DNA from: Clostridia bacterium
Lineage (GTDB): Bacteria > Bacillota > Clostridia > Christensenellales > Borkfalkiaceae
Direction of reading: 5' to 3'
Length of the DNA: 64,000 bases
Assembly: GCA_017558825.1 (NCBI GenBank)
Contig: JAFYTO010000014.1
Span: forward strand, 124,001-188,000
In this document: piece after piece, positions 16,022 through 25,748 of the stretch
How the letters are laid out: every line of letters begins with the position of its first letter
Numbering within the stretch: the stretch's first letter is position 1
Translations under genes and position numbers: made by a program
Notes under the pieces: model-generated
The model's input: only the letters and a program-made list of their open reading frames with translations
Told to the model about the DNA's origin: nothing
Databases searched by the model: none

Positions 16022-17965
16022 ATGGACAAGAAGCTTATTAGATATTCCGTTATGCCTCTTAATGCGCAAAGTGATGAAATTATAAACCAAATTTGTAACG
16101 ATATTCAAAAACAATACGAAGATGGTTTTGTAGATTTAGCAATATTCTCAATGTCGCTACACCCAGACTCTAACCCTGTTAGAGACAAAGTAACAGGTTT
16201 TTGTGATACTTACTTAAAAATTAGTAACGAACTTGAAAAACGCGGTTTAAAATGCGGTGTTTTAATTCAATCAACTATTGGGCACGGCGCACACAAATCA
16301 AACACGCCTTTCCAAGAATATATAAAGTTTACTGACGGTAAGGGTGACGGTATTTGTTGCCCTATGGATGAAAATTTTAAAAAATATATTTATGACTGTG
16401 TTGTAAAGGTAGCGGAATGCAAACCTGCCGTATTCTTAGTTGATGATGACTTTAGGCTTATGGCTCGCGGTGGTAAGTCTTGCGCTTGCCCAATGCATAT
16501 GGCTAAATTTAACGAGTTAAACGGCACGAATTTGAGCCGTGAAGAACTCTTTAACATTGTTACTAGTGATGATAGTAGGTGTGAAGATTACACTAAAAAA
16601 TTCATTAAAGTTCAATATGACTCTCTTGAAGATTTAGCTAAAGTTATAAGAGATGCGTTTGATAGCGTTGACCCAACTATTCAAGGTGTATTCTGCTCCG
16701 GCGGAGATGATGTTGTAAATATTAGTAAAATTTTAGCAGGTAAGGGTAATCCGTCTATTGCTCGTATTGGAAACGGTAGTTATTCTTATAACTCAACAAG
16801 CGGTTTTTCATACGCAATGCTTAGAGCTGCTATACAAAACACTCAATTTAAGGGTGTTGACTATCTTATTGCGGAAACCGATACTTGCCCACAAAATAGA
16901 TATAGTAAAACTGCAAAACAACTCCACGCGCACTACGTTGGTTCTATTTTAGAAGGCATTAAAGGCGCTAAACACTGGATTACAAGGCTTACAAAATGTG
17001 AAAATATTGAGTGGGAAAGTGGCGTAGCGTATAGAAAAATTTTAAAGAAAAACAACGGTTTATACGAAACTGTAGCAAGCCTTGTTGACGGCGTTACTTG
17101 GCACGGCTTTAAAATACCTGTTCAAAAGCAAAAAACTCTTTCATATAAGAGTAGGGTGTATTTTGAAATTAACAACTTTGCTGAAAAGTGCTTTGAGCGT
17201 TTAGGCTTGCCAATGTTTTTTGGTAACGATAACGGCGGTATTACTTGCTTTGTTGACGGCAACGACTACTGTTATAATGACGAAGAACTTTTAAACGAAT
17301 TAAAAGGTAAGGCAATTTTTAGTAGCGAAACTGCTAAAAAGGTGGCGGAGCGTGGTTTTGAAAAGTATTTAGGCGTTAAAATTGAAGAGTTTGAAGATAT
17401 TAAGCCGGGTATGGAAATAGTTTACCCTATGAACAACACTGTTGCAGTTCAACAAGGCTCTAAAAAACTTGTACAACTTGATAATAGCGCATACGTTCCT
17501 TCAAAATATTTTAAATTAGACTCAAATAATAATCAAATTTTTGTTAGTCCGTCTGCAGTTGAGTATAAAAATGAACTTGGTGGCTATATGGTAACTTTTG
17601 CAGGTACGCCAAACTGTGAAAATACTTTCTTCCAAGGCTATTCGTTCTTTAACCAAACAAGAAAAAATCAACTCATTAATATTTTAAAACAAAGTGGTGA
17701 GCCTGTTATTTATTACCCAGGCGATGAAGGCGTTTACTTAAAAACAGGTACGCTTTCTAACGGTAATAATTTTACGGCAATATTTAACCTTTGCTATGAC
17801 GAAATTGAACAAGTTAAACTTGTATATCCAACAAAACCAAGCAAAGTAAGTTTTATTGACTGTGACGGCTCTATTAAGGAAATTCCTTTCACTTATGAAA
17901 ACGGCACAATTTACGTAGATAAAACACTTAATTGTTTAGATACACTTTTCTTAATTATAAAGTAA
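16022..17965 (+). CDS. TIM-barrel glycoside-hydrolase-like protein, paralogue 1 of 3
   Basis: This 647-aa cytoplasmic protein has no signal peptide. The N-terminal ~400 residues look like a TIM barrel: NDIQKQYEDGFVDLAIFSM, then FLVDDDFRLMARGG (acidic strand end), SCACPMHM (Cys-x-Cys and His, possible metal site), GVFCSGGDD, and LIAETDTCP (candidate nucleophile Glu). Around residues 435-460 ETAKKVAERGFEKYLGV resembles the trimerisation domain that follows the barrel in GH42-like beta-galactosidases. The C-terminus is a beta domain. I suggest a clan-A-like glycosidase of unknown specificity. It shares a 44-nt identical block (16661-16704) with paralogue 2. AAAGGAG precedes the start. Confidence 0.55.
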   Translation: MDKKLIRYSVMPLNAQSDEIINQICNDIQKQYEDGFVDLAIFSMSLHPDSNPVRDKVTGFCDTYLKISNELEKRGLKCGVLIQSTIGHGAHKSNTPFQEYIKFTDGKGDGICCPMDENFKKYIYDCVVKVAECKPAVFLVDDDFRLMARGGKSCACPMHMAKFNELNGTNLSREELFNIVTSDDSRCEDYTKKFIKVQYDSLEDLAKVIRDAFDSVDPTIQGVFCSGGDDVVNISKILAGKGNPSIARIGNGSYSYNSTSGFSYAMLRAAIQNTQFKGVDYLIAETDTCPQNRYSKTAKQLHAHYVGSILEGIKGAKHWITRLTKCENIEWESGVAYRKILKKNNGLYETVASLVDGVTWHGFKIPVQKQKTLSYKSRVYFEINNFAEKCFERLGLPMFFGNDNGGITCFVDGNDYCYNDEELLNELKGKAIFSSETAKKVAERGFEKYLGVKIEEFEDIKPGMEIVYPMNNTVAVQQGSKKLVQLDNSAYVPSKYFKLDSNNNQIFVSPSAVEYKNELGGYMVTFAGTPNCENTFFQGYSFFNQTRKNQLINILKQSGEPVIYYPGDEGVYLKTGTLSNGNNFTAIFNLCYDEIEQVKLVYPTKPSKVSFIDCDGSIKEIPFTYENGTIYVDKTLNCLDTLFLIIK

Positions 17966-17976
17966 AGGGAAATTTT

Positions 17977-19923
17977 ATGGCTAAAAATCTTATTGCATAC
18001 TCAATAATGCCATCACAAATAACAAGTGACGACCAAATTATAGAAATTTGTAACGACGTGCAATTACAATATGAGCAAGGCGTTTGTACCCTTGCTTTAT
18101 TTTGTATGCCTTTGCACCCAAATTGCAATCCCGTTTTTGACAAGGCGGAATATTTTACTGAAACTTATAAAAAAATTAAAAAAGAACTTGATAAACGCGG
18201 TTTAAAAAGCGGTGTTTTAATTCAATCAACGCTTGGACATGGGGACGTTTTAAACGAACCACCTTTTCAGCAATACGTTAAGTTAACCGATGGTACAAAC
18301 GGCGGTATAACTTGCCCGCTTGATACAAACTTTCAAAAGTATTTATATGATTCGGTAGTAAAAATTGCGTCTTGCGGCCCAACAACAATTTTAATTGACG
18401 ACGATTTTAGGCTTATGCCACGCGGTGGTAAGGCTTGCGCTTGTAAAAAACATATGGAAAGGTTTAACGAAAGGGCAAAATCAAACGTTAGCCGTGAAGA
18501 ACTTTTTAAAATTGTTACAAGCGATGATAGTAGGTGTTGCGAATATACCAAAATTTTATTTGACGTACAAAACGAATCTCTTGAAGAACTTGCACAAGTT
18601 ATTCGCTCGGCAATAGATAGCGTTGACCCAACTATTCAAGGTGTATTCTGCTCCGGCGGTGATGACGCTGTTAATATTGCTAAAATTTTGGCGGGTAAAA
18701 ATAACCCTACAATTTTAAGAATTAACAACGGGTATTATTCTTATAATTCAACTTCTGGCTTTACCTATTCCTTATTTTCTGCCGCAATGCAATTAAGCAT
18801 ATACAAGGGTGTTGACTACTATTTAATGGAAGCCGACACTTGCCCACACGTTAGATATAGTAAGAGTGCAAAGCAACTTAACGCACATTATATTGGCTCT
18901 ATTTTAGAAGGCGTTAACGGCGCTAAACAATGGATAACAAGGCTTAATAAGTCTAAAAATATTGAGTGGCAGTCTGCTATTGCTTATAGAAAAATGCTAA
19001 GCAAGAACGCTAATCTTTATCAAACCGTATCAAATTTAGTTGAAGGCATTACTTGGCACGGTTTTAAAATTCCAATTCAAAAAGTAAGAAAGCCTAATTT
19101 TAAAAAACCTGTAAACGCATATATAAATTCTTTTGGCGAACTTTGTTTAGAGCGTTTAGGGCTTCCAATGTACTACTCAACAAAAGTTGGCGGTATAACT
19201 TGTTTTACCGATAATAACGACGAGTTTTTTACTGACGAAGAATTAAAAGTAGAACTTACGGGTAACGCTATTTTTAGTAGTGAAACTGCAAAAAAGGTGG
19301 CGGAGCGTGGCTTTGAAAAGTATTTAGGTGTAAAAGTAGAAGATTACGTGGGCATTAAACCTATGGGCGACCTTATTTTTGCTACGGGAAATGCCGTTCA
19401 ACCACAACTTGAATATAAAAAATTAGTTAAATTAAATGATAAAGTTAAAGCAACCTCTCATTTAATTTACAATACTTTTGAAAAAGAACTTGCTTATTTA
19501 AGTGACGGAACGCTTGAATATAAAAACGAACTTGGCGGTAATATAACCGTATTTGCAGGTCATCCTAAAACGGAAGTTGCGCAAAAAATTTACGGCTATT
19601 CCTTCCTAAACGAATCACGCAAGGCTCAATTTATTGAAATTTTAAAGGGTAGCGGTCAGCCTGTAATTTACTACGCTAACGATGAAACCGTTTACTTAAA
19701 AACTGGTACTCTTCCTAGCGGCAAAAACCTTACAAGCATATTTAGCCTTTGTTATGATGAAATTGAACAGGTTAAACTTGTTTACCCAACTAAGCCTAAA
19801 AAGGTAAGTTTTGTTGATAGTGACGGCTCAATAAAAGAACTTCCGTTTGAATATAAAAACGGCACGATATATTTAGAAAAAACACTTTATTGTTTTGACG
19901 TATTAATTTTAATTATAGAATAA
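17977..19923 (+). CDS. TIM-barrel glycoside-hydrolase-like protein, paralogue 2 of 3
   Basis: This 648-aa protein is closely related to paralogue 1 along its whole length. Conserved pieces are LIDDDFRLMPRGG, ACACKKHM, GVFCSGGDD, YLMEADTCPHVRYSK and ETAKKVAERGFEKYLGV. The start is ATG 17977, 6 nt after AAAGGGA; an upstream in-frame codon at 17932 lies inside paralogue 1 and is rejected. The gap to paralogue 1 is 11 bp, so the two are co-transcribed, and a strong terminator follows. In the putative nucleophile region Met replaces Ala before Glu (MEADT for AETDT), a possible sign of different substrate preference. It is probably cytoplasmic. Confidence 0.55.
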   Translation: MAKNLIAYSIMPSQITSDDQIIEICNDVQLQYEQGVCTLALFCMPLHPNCNPVFDKAEYFTETYKKIKKELDKRGLKSGVLIQSTLGHGDVLNEPPFQQYVKLTDGTNGGITCPLDTNFQKYLYDSVVKIASCGPTTILIDDDFRLMPRGGKACACKKHMERFNERAKSNVSREELFKIVTSDDSRCCEYTKILFDVQNESLEELAQVIRSAIDSVDPTIQGVFCSGGDDAVNIAKILAGKNNPTILRINNGYYSYNSTSGFTYSLFSAAMQLSIYKGVDYYLMEADTCPHVRYSKSAKQLNAHYIGSILEGVNGAKQWITRLNKSKNIEWQSAIAYRKMLSKNANLYQTVSNLVEGITWHGFKIPIQKVRKPNFKKPVNAYINSFGELCLERLGLPMYYSTKVGGITCFTDNNDEFFTDEELKVELTGNAIFSSETAKKVAERGFEKYLGVKVEDYVGIKPMGDLIFATGNAVQPQLEYKKLVKLNDKVKATSHLIYNTFEKELAYLSDGTLEYKNELGGNITVFAGHPKTEVAQKIYGYSFLNESRKAQFIEILKGSGQPVIYYANDETVYLKTGTLPSGKNLTSIFSLCYDEIEQVKLVYPTKPKKVSFVDSDGSIKELPFEYKNGTIYLEKTLYCFDVLILIIE

Positions 19924-19926
19924 AAT

Positions 19927-19949
19927 ATCCGCCTTTTGGCGGATTTTTT
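19927..19949 (+). terminator. Terminator after paralogue 2
   Basis: ATCCGCC and GGCGGAT around a TTTT loop, followed by TTTTT. It separates paralogues 1 and 2 from paralogue 3. Confidence 0.85.
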
Positions 19950-20024
19950 AATAAAAAATTATATTTTTTAATAGTTAAAACTTAAAATCTAAAAAAATGA
20001 TAAGTTTTTAATATAATTAAAATA

Positions 20025-20052
20025 TTGTAAAACGTAAAAATTATTGTAAAAT
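20025..20052 (+). promoter_or_regulatory. Candidate promoter of paralogue 3
   Basis: TTGTAA (20025-20030), a 16-bp spacer and TAAAAT (20047-20052). The ATG at 20070 with AGGTGA follows. A lone TATAAT at 20012-20017 is an alternative -10 without a good -35. Confidence 0.4.
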
Positions 20053-20069
20053 AATTATAGGTGATATTT

Positions 20070-22016
20070 ATGAGTAAAAAACTAATAACTTATTCAATAA
20101 TGATGACGCAAATAAATAACGATAGCCAAATTAACGAAATTTGTAACGATATAGAAAATCAATACAAAAACGGCGTATGCAACTTGGCGGTATTTTTTGT
20201 GCGCATAAATCCTGATAGCGTACCTATTAAGGATAAGTTAAGTTACTACTTAAACAACTATAAAAAAATAAAGGTTGAACTTGATAAGCGCGGGCTTAAA
20301 AGCGGTATTTTAGTTCAGTCAACAATAGGCCACGGCGCGTATAAAACCGAAGTGCCTTTTGAAGAATATATTAGGTTTACTGACGGTAAGGGTGACGGTA
20401 TTGTTTGCCCGCTTGATAGCGATTTTCAACAGTACGTTTACGATTGCTACGTTAAGATTGCGTCTTGCCACCCAAGCGCTATACTTTTAGACGATGATTT
20501 TAGGCTTATTCATAGGCCGGGCAAAGGTTGTGCGTGTAAAAACCATATGGCAAGGTTTAACAAGGTGGCGGGCACTAATTTAAGCCGTGAAGAACTTTAT
20601 AATATAGTAACAACCGAGCACGAAAAGAGCGAAGAATATACGAAAAAATTCGTAGAAGTTGAGTTTGAAACTCTTAAAGAGTTTGCTAAGATAATTCGCA
20701 GTGCTATTGATAGCGTTGACCCGTCTATTCAAGGCGTTTTATGTAGCGGTGGCGACAATAGCGTTGACCTTGCAAAAATTGTTGCAGGTAAAAATAATCC
20801 AACTATTATAAGGCTTGGCAACGCAAACTATTCATATAACTCTACTAGCGGCTTTACTTACAATATGTTTAGAGCGGCAAAACAAGCCGTTGAATACGCT
20901 GAAGCCGACTATTTGCTTGCCGAAACTGATACAACGCCGCACCATAGATATAGTAAAACTGCAAAACAGCTTCACTCGCACTACGTTGGCTCAATATTAG
21001 AAGGTTTAAAAGGCGCAAAACACTGGATAACAAGGCTTTCCGCTTCCGATGAAATTGAGTGGCAAAGCGGTTTAGCATATAGAAAAATTTTAACTAAAAA
21101 CGCGGGGCTTTATCAAACTCTAGCTAGCCTTGTTGACGGTATAAAATGGCACGGTTTTAAAATTCCTGTTCCAAAAACTAAACAATTTACCTTTAAAAAG
21201 TCAATTACAAGCGAACTTAACACCTTTGGAGAAAAGTGTTTTGAGCGTTTAGGTTTTCCTATGTATTTTAGCGCTACAAAAGGCGGTATAACTTGTTTTG
21301 TAGATAATAATGACGTTTTCTTTAATGATTTAGAACTTTTAGAAGAGTTAAAAGGCAATGCAATTTTTAGTGGCGAAAGTGCTAAAAAGATAGGCGAGCG
21401 CGGTTTTGAAAAGTATTTAGGCGTAAAAGTTGAAGAATACGACGGCGAGTTAAAGCCAAGTGCAGACCAAATTTACGTTACTAACAAACTTGTTGAAGTG
21501 CCTGTTAAATATAAAAAATTAACCGCATTAAATAAAAGCGTTGTTGAAACTTCAAAACTTGTATATAACGACTTTGAAAAAGGGCTCATAAATTTAGGTA
21601 GCGGCACGCTTGAATATAAAAACGAGTTTAATGGTAATATGGTAGTATTTTGCGGTACGCCTAATGGCGAAGCAACGTATATTCAAGGCTATTCGTTTTT
21701 AAACCATGCGCGCAAATTACAGTTTGTTAATATTTTAAAAAATAGTGGCGAGCCTGTTATTTACTATGCTGGCGATGAAAATATGTACCTTAAAACAGGT
21801 ACTTTAAAAGACGGTAGAAACCTTACAAGTTTAATAAACCTTTGCTATGACGAAGTTGAAAATTTAGAACTTGTTTACCCAAGTAAGCCTAATAAAGTAA
21901 GTTTTATTGACGGGGACGGAGAAATTAAAGAAATTCCGTTCACATACGAAAACGGCTCAATAAAAACTAACGTAACTTTATATTGTTTAGATACTTTAAT
22001 TTTAATAATTGAATAG
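20070..22016 (+). CDS. TIM-barrel glycoside-hydrolase-like protein, paralogue 3 of 3
   Basis: This 648-aa protein belongs to the same family as the two preceding genes but is more divergent. LLDDDFRLIHRPG, GCACKNHM, GVLCSGGDN, LLAETDTTPHHRYSK and ESAKKIGERGFEKYLGV are all present, so the proposed active-site residues are kept. ATG 20070 is taken as start because AGGTGA lies 5-6 nt upstream; GTG at 20061 is part of that ribosome site. It is a separate transcription unit with its own promoter and a shared bidirectional terminator. Independent regulation of one copy suggests it acts under different conditions or on a different substrate. Confidence 0.55.
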   Translation: MSKKLITYSIMMTQINNDSQINEICNDIENQYKNGVCNLAVFFVRINPDSVPIKDKLSYYLNNYKKIKVELDKRGLKSGILVQSTIGHGAYKTEVPFEEYIRFTDGKGDGIVCPLDSDFQQYVYDCYVKIASCHPSAILLDDDFRLIHRPGKGCACKNHMARFNKVAGTNLSREELYNIVTTEHEKSEEYTKKFVEVEFETLKEFAKIIRSAIDSVDPSIQGVLCSGGDNSVDLAKIVAGKNNPTIIRLGNANYSYNSTSGFTYNMFRAAKQAVEYAEADYLLAETDTTPHHRYSKTAKQLHSHYVGSILEGLKGAKHWITRLSASDEIEWQSGLAYRKILTKNAGLYQTLASLVDGIKWHGFKIPVPKTKQFTFKKSITSELNTFGEKCFERLGFPMYFSATKGGITCFVDNNDVFFNDLELLEELKGNAIFSGESAKKIGERGFEKYLGVKVEEYDGELKPSADQIYVTNKLVEVPVKYKKLTALNKSVVETSKLVYNDFEKGLINLGSGTLEYKNEFNGNMVVFCGTPNGEATYIQGYSFLNHARKLQFVNILKNSGEPVIYYAGDENMYLKTGTLKDGRNLTSLINLCYDEVENLELVYPSKPNKVSFIDGDGEIKEIPFTYENGSIKTNVTLYCLDTLILIIE

Positions 22017-22029
22017 TTTAAAAAAATCA

Positions 22030-22056
22030 AAAAAGTGGCTTTTTAAGCCACTTTTT
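22030..22056. terminator. Bidirectional terminator between paralogue 3 and typA
   Basis: AAAAGTGGCTT and AAGCCACTTTT form a stem with A/T runs on both sides, serving the two convergent genes. Confidence 0.85.
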
Positions 22057-22066
22057 AATTATTTTT

Positions 22067-23884
22067 CTATTTTCTATTTTTAGCCCACTCTTTCATACGC
22101 AAGTCTTTTGAAAGAATTTTTTTTCTAAGCCTTATTGACTTTGGCGTAACTTCTAAAAGTTCGTCATCGGCAATAAATTCCATGCATTGTTCCAAACTCA
22201 TAAGCGTTGGTGGAATAAGTTTAAGTGCTTCTTCACTACCGCTTGCACGGCTATTTGTTAAGTGTTTTTGTTTGCATACGTTAACAACTAAATCGTCTTC
22301 ACGAGAGTTAACTCCAACAATCATACCTTCGTAAACGTTTAAGCCAGGGCCAACAAAAAGGGTAGTTCTTTCTTGTGCGTTAAATAAACCGTATTGCGTA
22401 GTTACGCCTGCTTCAAAACATACAAGCGAGCCACGGTTTCTTTCCCTAATATCGCCTTTATATTCTTCATATCCGTCTAAAACCGATGCCATTGTGCCAA
22501 AGCCTTTCGTATCGGTTAAAAGTTCGTTTCTATAACCAATTAAACAGCGTGAAGGTATTTTAAAGTTGAGTTTTGTTTCGCCCGTGTCGCCAGTGTCCAT
22601 AGAAACAAGTTCGCCTTTTCTTTCGCCAAGTTTACTCATAACCGCGCCAACGTATTCGCTTGGAACTTCAACAACTAAATCTTCAATAGGTTCGCAAGTT
22701 TTGCCGTTAATTTGCTTAAAAATAACCTTTGGGCGTGAAACTTGGAATTCGTAACCCTCTCTACGCATTTCTTCAATGAGTATTGAAAGGTGGAGTTCGC
22801 CTCTGCCGTAAACCTTAAACGTGTCCGCACTTTCAGTTTCTTCAACACGCATAGATACGTTTGTTTCAACTTCCTTAAATAACCTTGCGCGAAGGTGGCG
22901 GGAGGTAACGAATTTACCTTCTTTACCAGCAAAAGGAGAGTTGTTTACCATAAACATCATACTAATTGTAGGTTCATCAATAGCAACGAAAGGTAAAGCC
23001 TCCGGTTTATTAAGCGAACAAATTGTTTCGCCAATATTTAAATTTTCTATGCCGGAAATAGCAACAATGTCGCCAATAGTGCCTGTTTCAACTTCAACGC
23101 GCTTTAAACCCTCAAATTGATAAAGTTTACCAATTTTAGCAGTAGAAACTTTGCCGTCAGTATGGCAAATAGAAACTGTTTGAGCATCTTTTATTTTACC
23201 GCGCACAATTCTACCAATACCAACTCTGCCAACGTATTCATCGTAATCTATGTTGCATATAATAGTTTGCAAGCCGTCATTTTCATCGCCAATAGGAGCG
23301 GGAACTTCGCTAATGATAGTATCTAAAAGCGCGCTCATATCGCTTTTTGGCGTAGTATCTAAACTTGCCCAGCCTTGTTTAGCGGAAGCGTAAACGGTTT
23401 TAAAGTCAAGTTGGTCATCATTTGCGCCAAGTTCTATGAATAACTCTATAATACTATCCATACTTTTATCTAAATTGCCGCCTTTATCAACCTTGTTTAC
23501 AACAACTACAGGTTTTTTGTTTAAGTTAAGCGCCTTTTTTAATACGTATCTTGTTTGTGGCATAGAGCCTTCAACCGCGTCAACAATTAAAATAACGCCG
23601 TCAACCATAGAAAGAATACGTTCAACTTCGCCACCAAAGTCAGCGTGGCCGGGAGTGTCTATAATGTTTATTTTAGTTCCTTTATAGTTTACCGCCGTGT
23701 TTTTTGCAAGTATTGTAATTCCACGTTCGCGCTCTAAATCGTTACTGTCCATAACTCTGTCTTGAACAACTTCGTTACTTCTAAAAATGCCGTTTTGCTT
23801 TAAAAGCGCGTCAACTAAAGTAGTTTTGCCGTGGTCAACGTGTGCTATAATTGCTATGTTTCTTATATCGTTTCTTGCGTTCAT
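22067..23884 (-). CDS. typA: Ribosome-associated GTPase TypA/BipA
   Basis: The 605-aa translational GTPase binds 70S ribosomes and assists 50S biogenesis under stress and cold. The G domain shows AHVDHGKTTL (P-loop, residues ~14-23), RGITI (switch I), DTPGHADFGGE (G3) and NKVDKGG (G4). The EF-G-like domains II, III and V and the TypA-specific C-terminal domain follow (SRASGSEEALKLIPP near the end). Length is typical for the family (about 610). It stands alone on the minus strand, divergent from the glycine-riboswitch AGCS gene. Nothing unusual is seen. Confidence 0.95.
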   Translation of the reverse strand: MNARNDIRNIAIIAHVDHGKTTLVDALLKQNGIFRSNEVVQDRVMDSNDLERERGITILAKNTAVNYKGTKINIIDTPGHADFGGEVERILSMVDGVILIVDAVEGSMPQTRYVLKKALNLNKKPVVVVNKVDKGGNLDKSMDSIIELFIELGANDDQLDFKTVYASAKQGWASLDTTPKSDMSALLDTIISEVPAPIGDENDGLQTIICNIDYDEYVGRVGIGRIVRGKIKDAQTVSICHTDGKVSTAKIGKLYQFEGLKRVEVETGTIGDIVAISGIENLNIGETICSLNKPEALPFVAIDEPTISMMFMVNNSPFAGKEGKFVTSRHLRARLFKEVETNVSMRVEETESADTFKVYGRGELHLSILIEEMRREGYEFQVSRPKVIFKQINGKTCEPIEDLVVEVPSEYVGAVMSKLGERKGELVSMDTGDTGETKLNFKIPSRCLIGYRNELLTDTKGFGTMASVLDGYEEYKGDIRERNRGSLVCFEAGVTTQYGLFNAQERTTLFVGPGLNVYEGMIVGVNSREDDLVVNVCKQKHLTNSRASGSEEALKLIPPTLMSLEQCMEFIADDELLEVTPKSIRLRKKILSKDLRMKEWAKNRK

Positions 23885-24039
23885 AGTTCTTTTCCTTATA
23901 TAATATAACTTTGATATTTTATTCTTTTAAATTCAATTTGTCAAATAAAAATAAATAGTTTAAAAATTTTGTAATTTTTTGCTAAAAACAGTTGCTTTTT
24001 ATTTGGTTGTGTGTTAGTATAATATCAAATTTAATAAAT

Positions 24040-24170
24040 GCTATATGAAGATTGCGGAAGTTAAAGCAACCGCAGTTGGATAGCACTCTGGAGAACTCTT
24101 AAATGGGTACCGAAGGGGCAACGCAAAATACTTTAATTTTGCTAAATCTCTCAGGTAAAAGGACAGTTTT
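24040..24170 (+). ncRNA. Glycine riboswitch (gcvT-type), single aptamer
   Basis: The core motifs ACCGAAGGGGCAA and CTCTCAGGTAAAAGGACAG are diagnostic of the glycine aptamer. Upstream, GCTAT (24040-24044) and ATAGC (24080-24084) close a hairpin containing TGCGG and CCGCA. This may be the reduced ghost partner seen in single-aptamer glycine riboswitches. A -10 TATAAT lies at 24018-24023. The terminator hairpin at 24210 and the AGCS gene follow, so glycine should control the symporter. Confidence 0.9.
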
Positions 24171-24209
24171 AATTGAATTTGCTATTGTTTAGCAAAATTA
24201 AGTTTAAGT

Positions 24210-24243
24210 TGGAGTTTTCTTTTTGGATAACTCCATTTTTTAT
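24210..24243 (+). terminator. Expression-platform terminator of the glycine riboswitch
   Basis: TGGAGTT (24210-24216) and AACTCCA (24229-24235) form a stem followed by a T-run, about 40 nt after the aptamer and 35 nt before the gene. Confidence 0.7.
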
Positions 24244-24278
24244 TAGTTAAAATTTTTTTTATATAAAGGAGAAAGTTT

Positions 24279-25727
24279 ATGTGGGCAAAAATTGAAGCAT
24301 CATTACTTAAATTCTTTGCGGAATTCAACTCATACTTTTCGGGTTATTTCCTTGTAATTTTGCTTATAGGTGTAGGTTTGTTTTTTACTATAAAAACAAA
24401 GTTTGTACAAGTTCGCTATTTTGGTCAAGGCGCAAAACAAGTGTTTGGTGACGTTTTGAAAAAGAGTGACAATAATAAGGGCGGTATGAGTTCTTTCCAA
24501 GCTTTCGCAACTGCTGTTGCTGCGCAAGTTGGTACAGGTAATATCGTTGGTGCTACTGGTGCTATCTTAACAGGTGGTCCTGGTGCTATTTTCTGGATGT
24601 GGCTTATTGCTTTCTTAGGTATGGCAACAATTTATTCAGAAGCAGTGCTTGCACAAAAAACTCGTATTGTTAATGAAGACGGTTCGGTTTCAGGTGGTCC
24701 TGTTTATTACATAAAGACTGCTTTTAAGAATAACTTTGGTAAATTCCTTGCAGTTTTCTTTGCTATTGCTACAGTTATCGCACTTGGTTTTGTAGGCGGT
24801 ATGGTACAATCTAACTCTATCGGCGAAGCTGTTTCTAACGCTATTATGGGCGAACCTGTTTGGTGGGTAACTTTAATTGTTGGTGTTATTATTGCTGTTA
24901 TTGCAGGCTTTGTATTCATTGGCGGTGCAAAACGCTTAGCTTCAGTTACTGAAAAACTTGTTCCAATAATGGCTCTTTTATACTTAGTTGGCGGCATTAT
25001 TCTTCTTTGCTGCAGAATCACTTCTTTACCAAGAGCAATTGGTATGATTTTTGAATATGCATTCAATCCACAAGCAATTATAGGTGGTGGTATTTGGGGT
25101 GCTATCGTAATAGCAATTCAACAAGGCGCTAAACGTGGTTTATTCTCTAACGAAGCTGGTATGGGTTCTACTCCACACGCACACGCTCAAGCAAACGTTA
25201 AAACTGCACACGAACAAGGCTGTACTGCAATGTTCGGCGTATTCCTTGACACTTTCGTAGTGTTAACAATGACGGCTCTCATCGTTATTACAACTCTTTA
25301 TAATGACGGTGGCGTTGCTTCAGATTTATGGACTAAAGTTACTAAAACTAACGGTGTTCAAACTGCATTTTCTATAGCATTTGGTGGCGGTAACGTTGCT
25401 ACTATTATTGGTAACGTATTCGTTGCAATTTGCCTTACGTTCTTTGCTTTCTCTACAATTTTATCTTGGAACTTATTTGGTAAAATTAACTTTGAATATT
25501 TATTTAAAGGCAAAGGCACTATTATTTATACTATTATTGCGCTTATCTTCGTAGTTTTAGGCTCTACTTTCCAAAACGACCTTGTTTGGGAACTTACTGA
25601 CTTCTTTAACTATTTAATGGTTGTACCTAACGTTATAGCGTTAATCGCTCTTAATAAAATGGTTGTTAATGAAGTTAAAGATGCTGACGATATTAAAAAA
25701 GGTAAAAAGTTGCTTAAAAACGACTAA
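24279..25727 (+). CDS. Sodium:alanine/glycine symporter (AGCS family)
   Basis: The 482-aa inner-membrane transporter takes up alanine or glycine with Na+. AGCS signatures are visible: AVAAQVGTGNIVGATGAILTG (~74-94), GPGAIFWMWLIAFLGMATIYSE, KRGLFSNEAGMGSTPHAHA (~288-306) and the terminal WNLFGK. About ten to eleven hydrophobic helices fit the family. The glycine riboswitch directly upstream points to glycine as the main substrate and regulator. The ribosome site AAAGGAG is strong. Codons ending in T dominate, which may reflect high expression. The reading frame is intact. Confidence 0.93.
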   Translation: MWAKIEASLLKFFAEFNSYFSGYFLVILLIGVGLFFTIKTKFVQVRYFGQGAKQVFGDVLKKSDNNKGGMSSFQAFATAVAAQVGTGNIVGATGAILTGGPGAIFWMWLIAFLGMATIYSEAVLAQKTRIVNEDGSVSGGPVYYIKTAFKNNFGKFLAVFFAIATVIALGFVGGMVQSNSIGEAVSNAIMGEPVWWVTLIVGVIIAVIAGFVFIGGAKRLASVTEKLVPIMALLYLVGGIILLCCRITSLPRAIGMIFEYAFNPQAIIGGGIWGAIVIAIQQGAKRGLFSNEAGMGSTPHAHAQANVKTAHEQGCTAMFGVFLDTFVVLTMTALIVITTLYNDGGVASDLWTKVTKTNGVQTAFSIAFGGGNVATIIGNVFVAICLTFFAFSTILSWNLFGKINFEYLFKGKGTIIYTIIALIFVVLGSTFQNDLVWELTDFFNYLMVVPNVIALIALNKMVVNEVKDADDIKKGKKLLKND

Positions 25728-25748
25728 TTTTTAAAATCACAACAAAAA

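Noticed and set aside
17932..17976. Upstream start for paralogue 2
   Set aside because: It lies inside paralogue 1, while ATG 17977 has a ribosome site and aligns with the starts of the other two copies.
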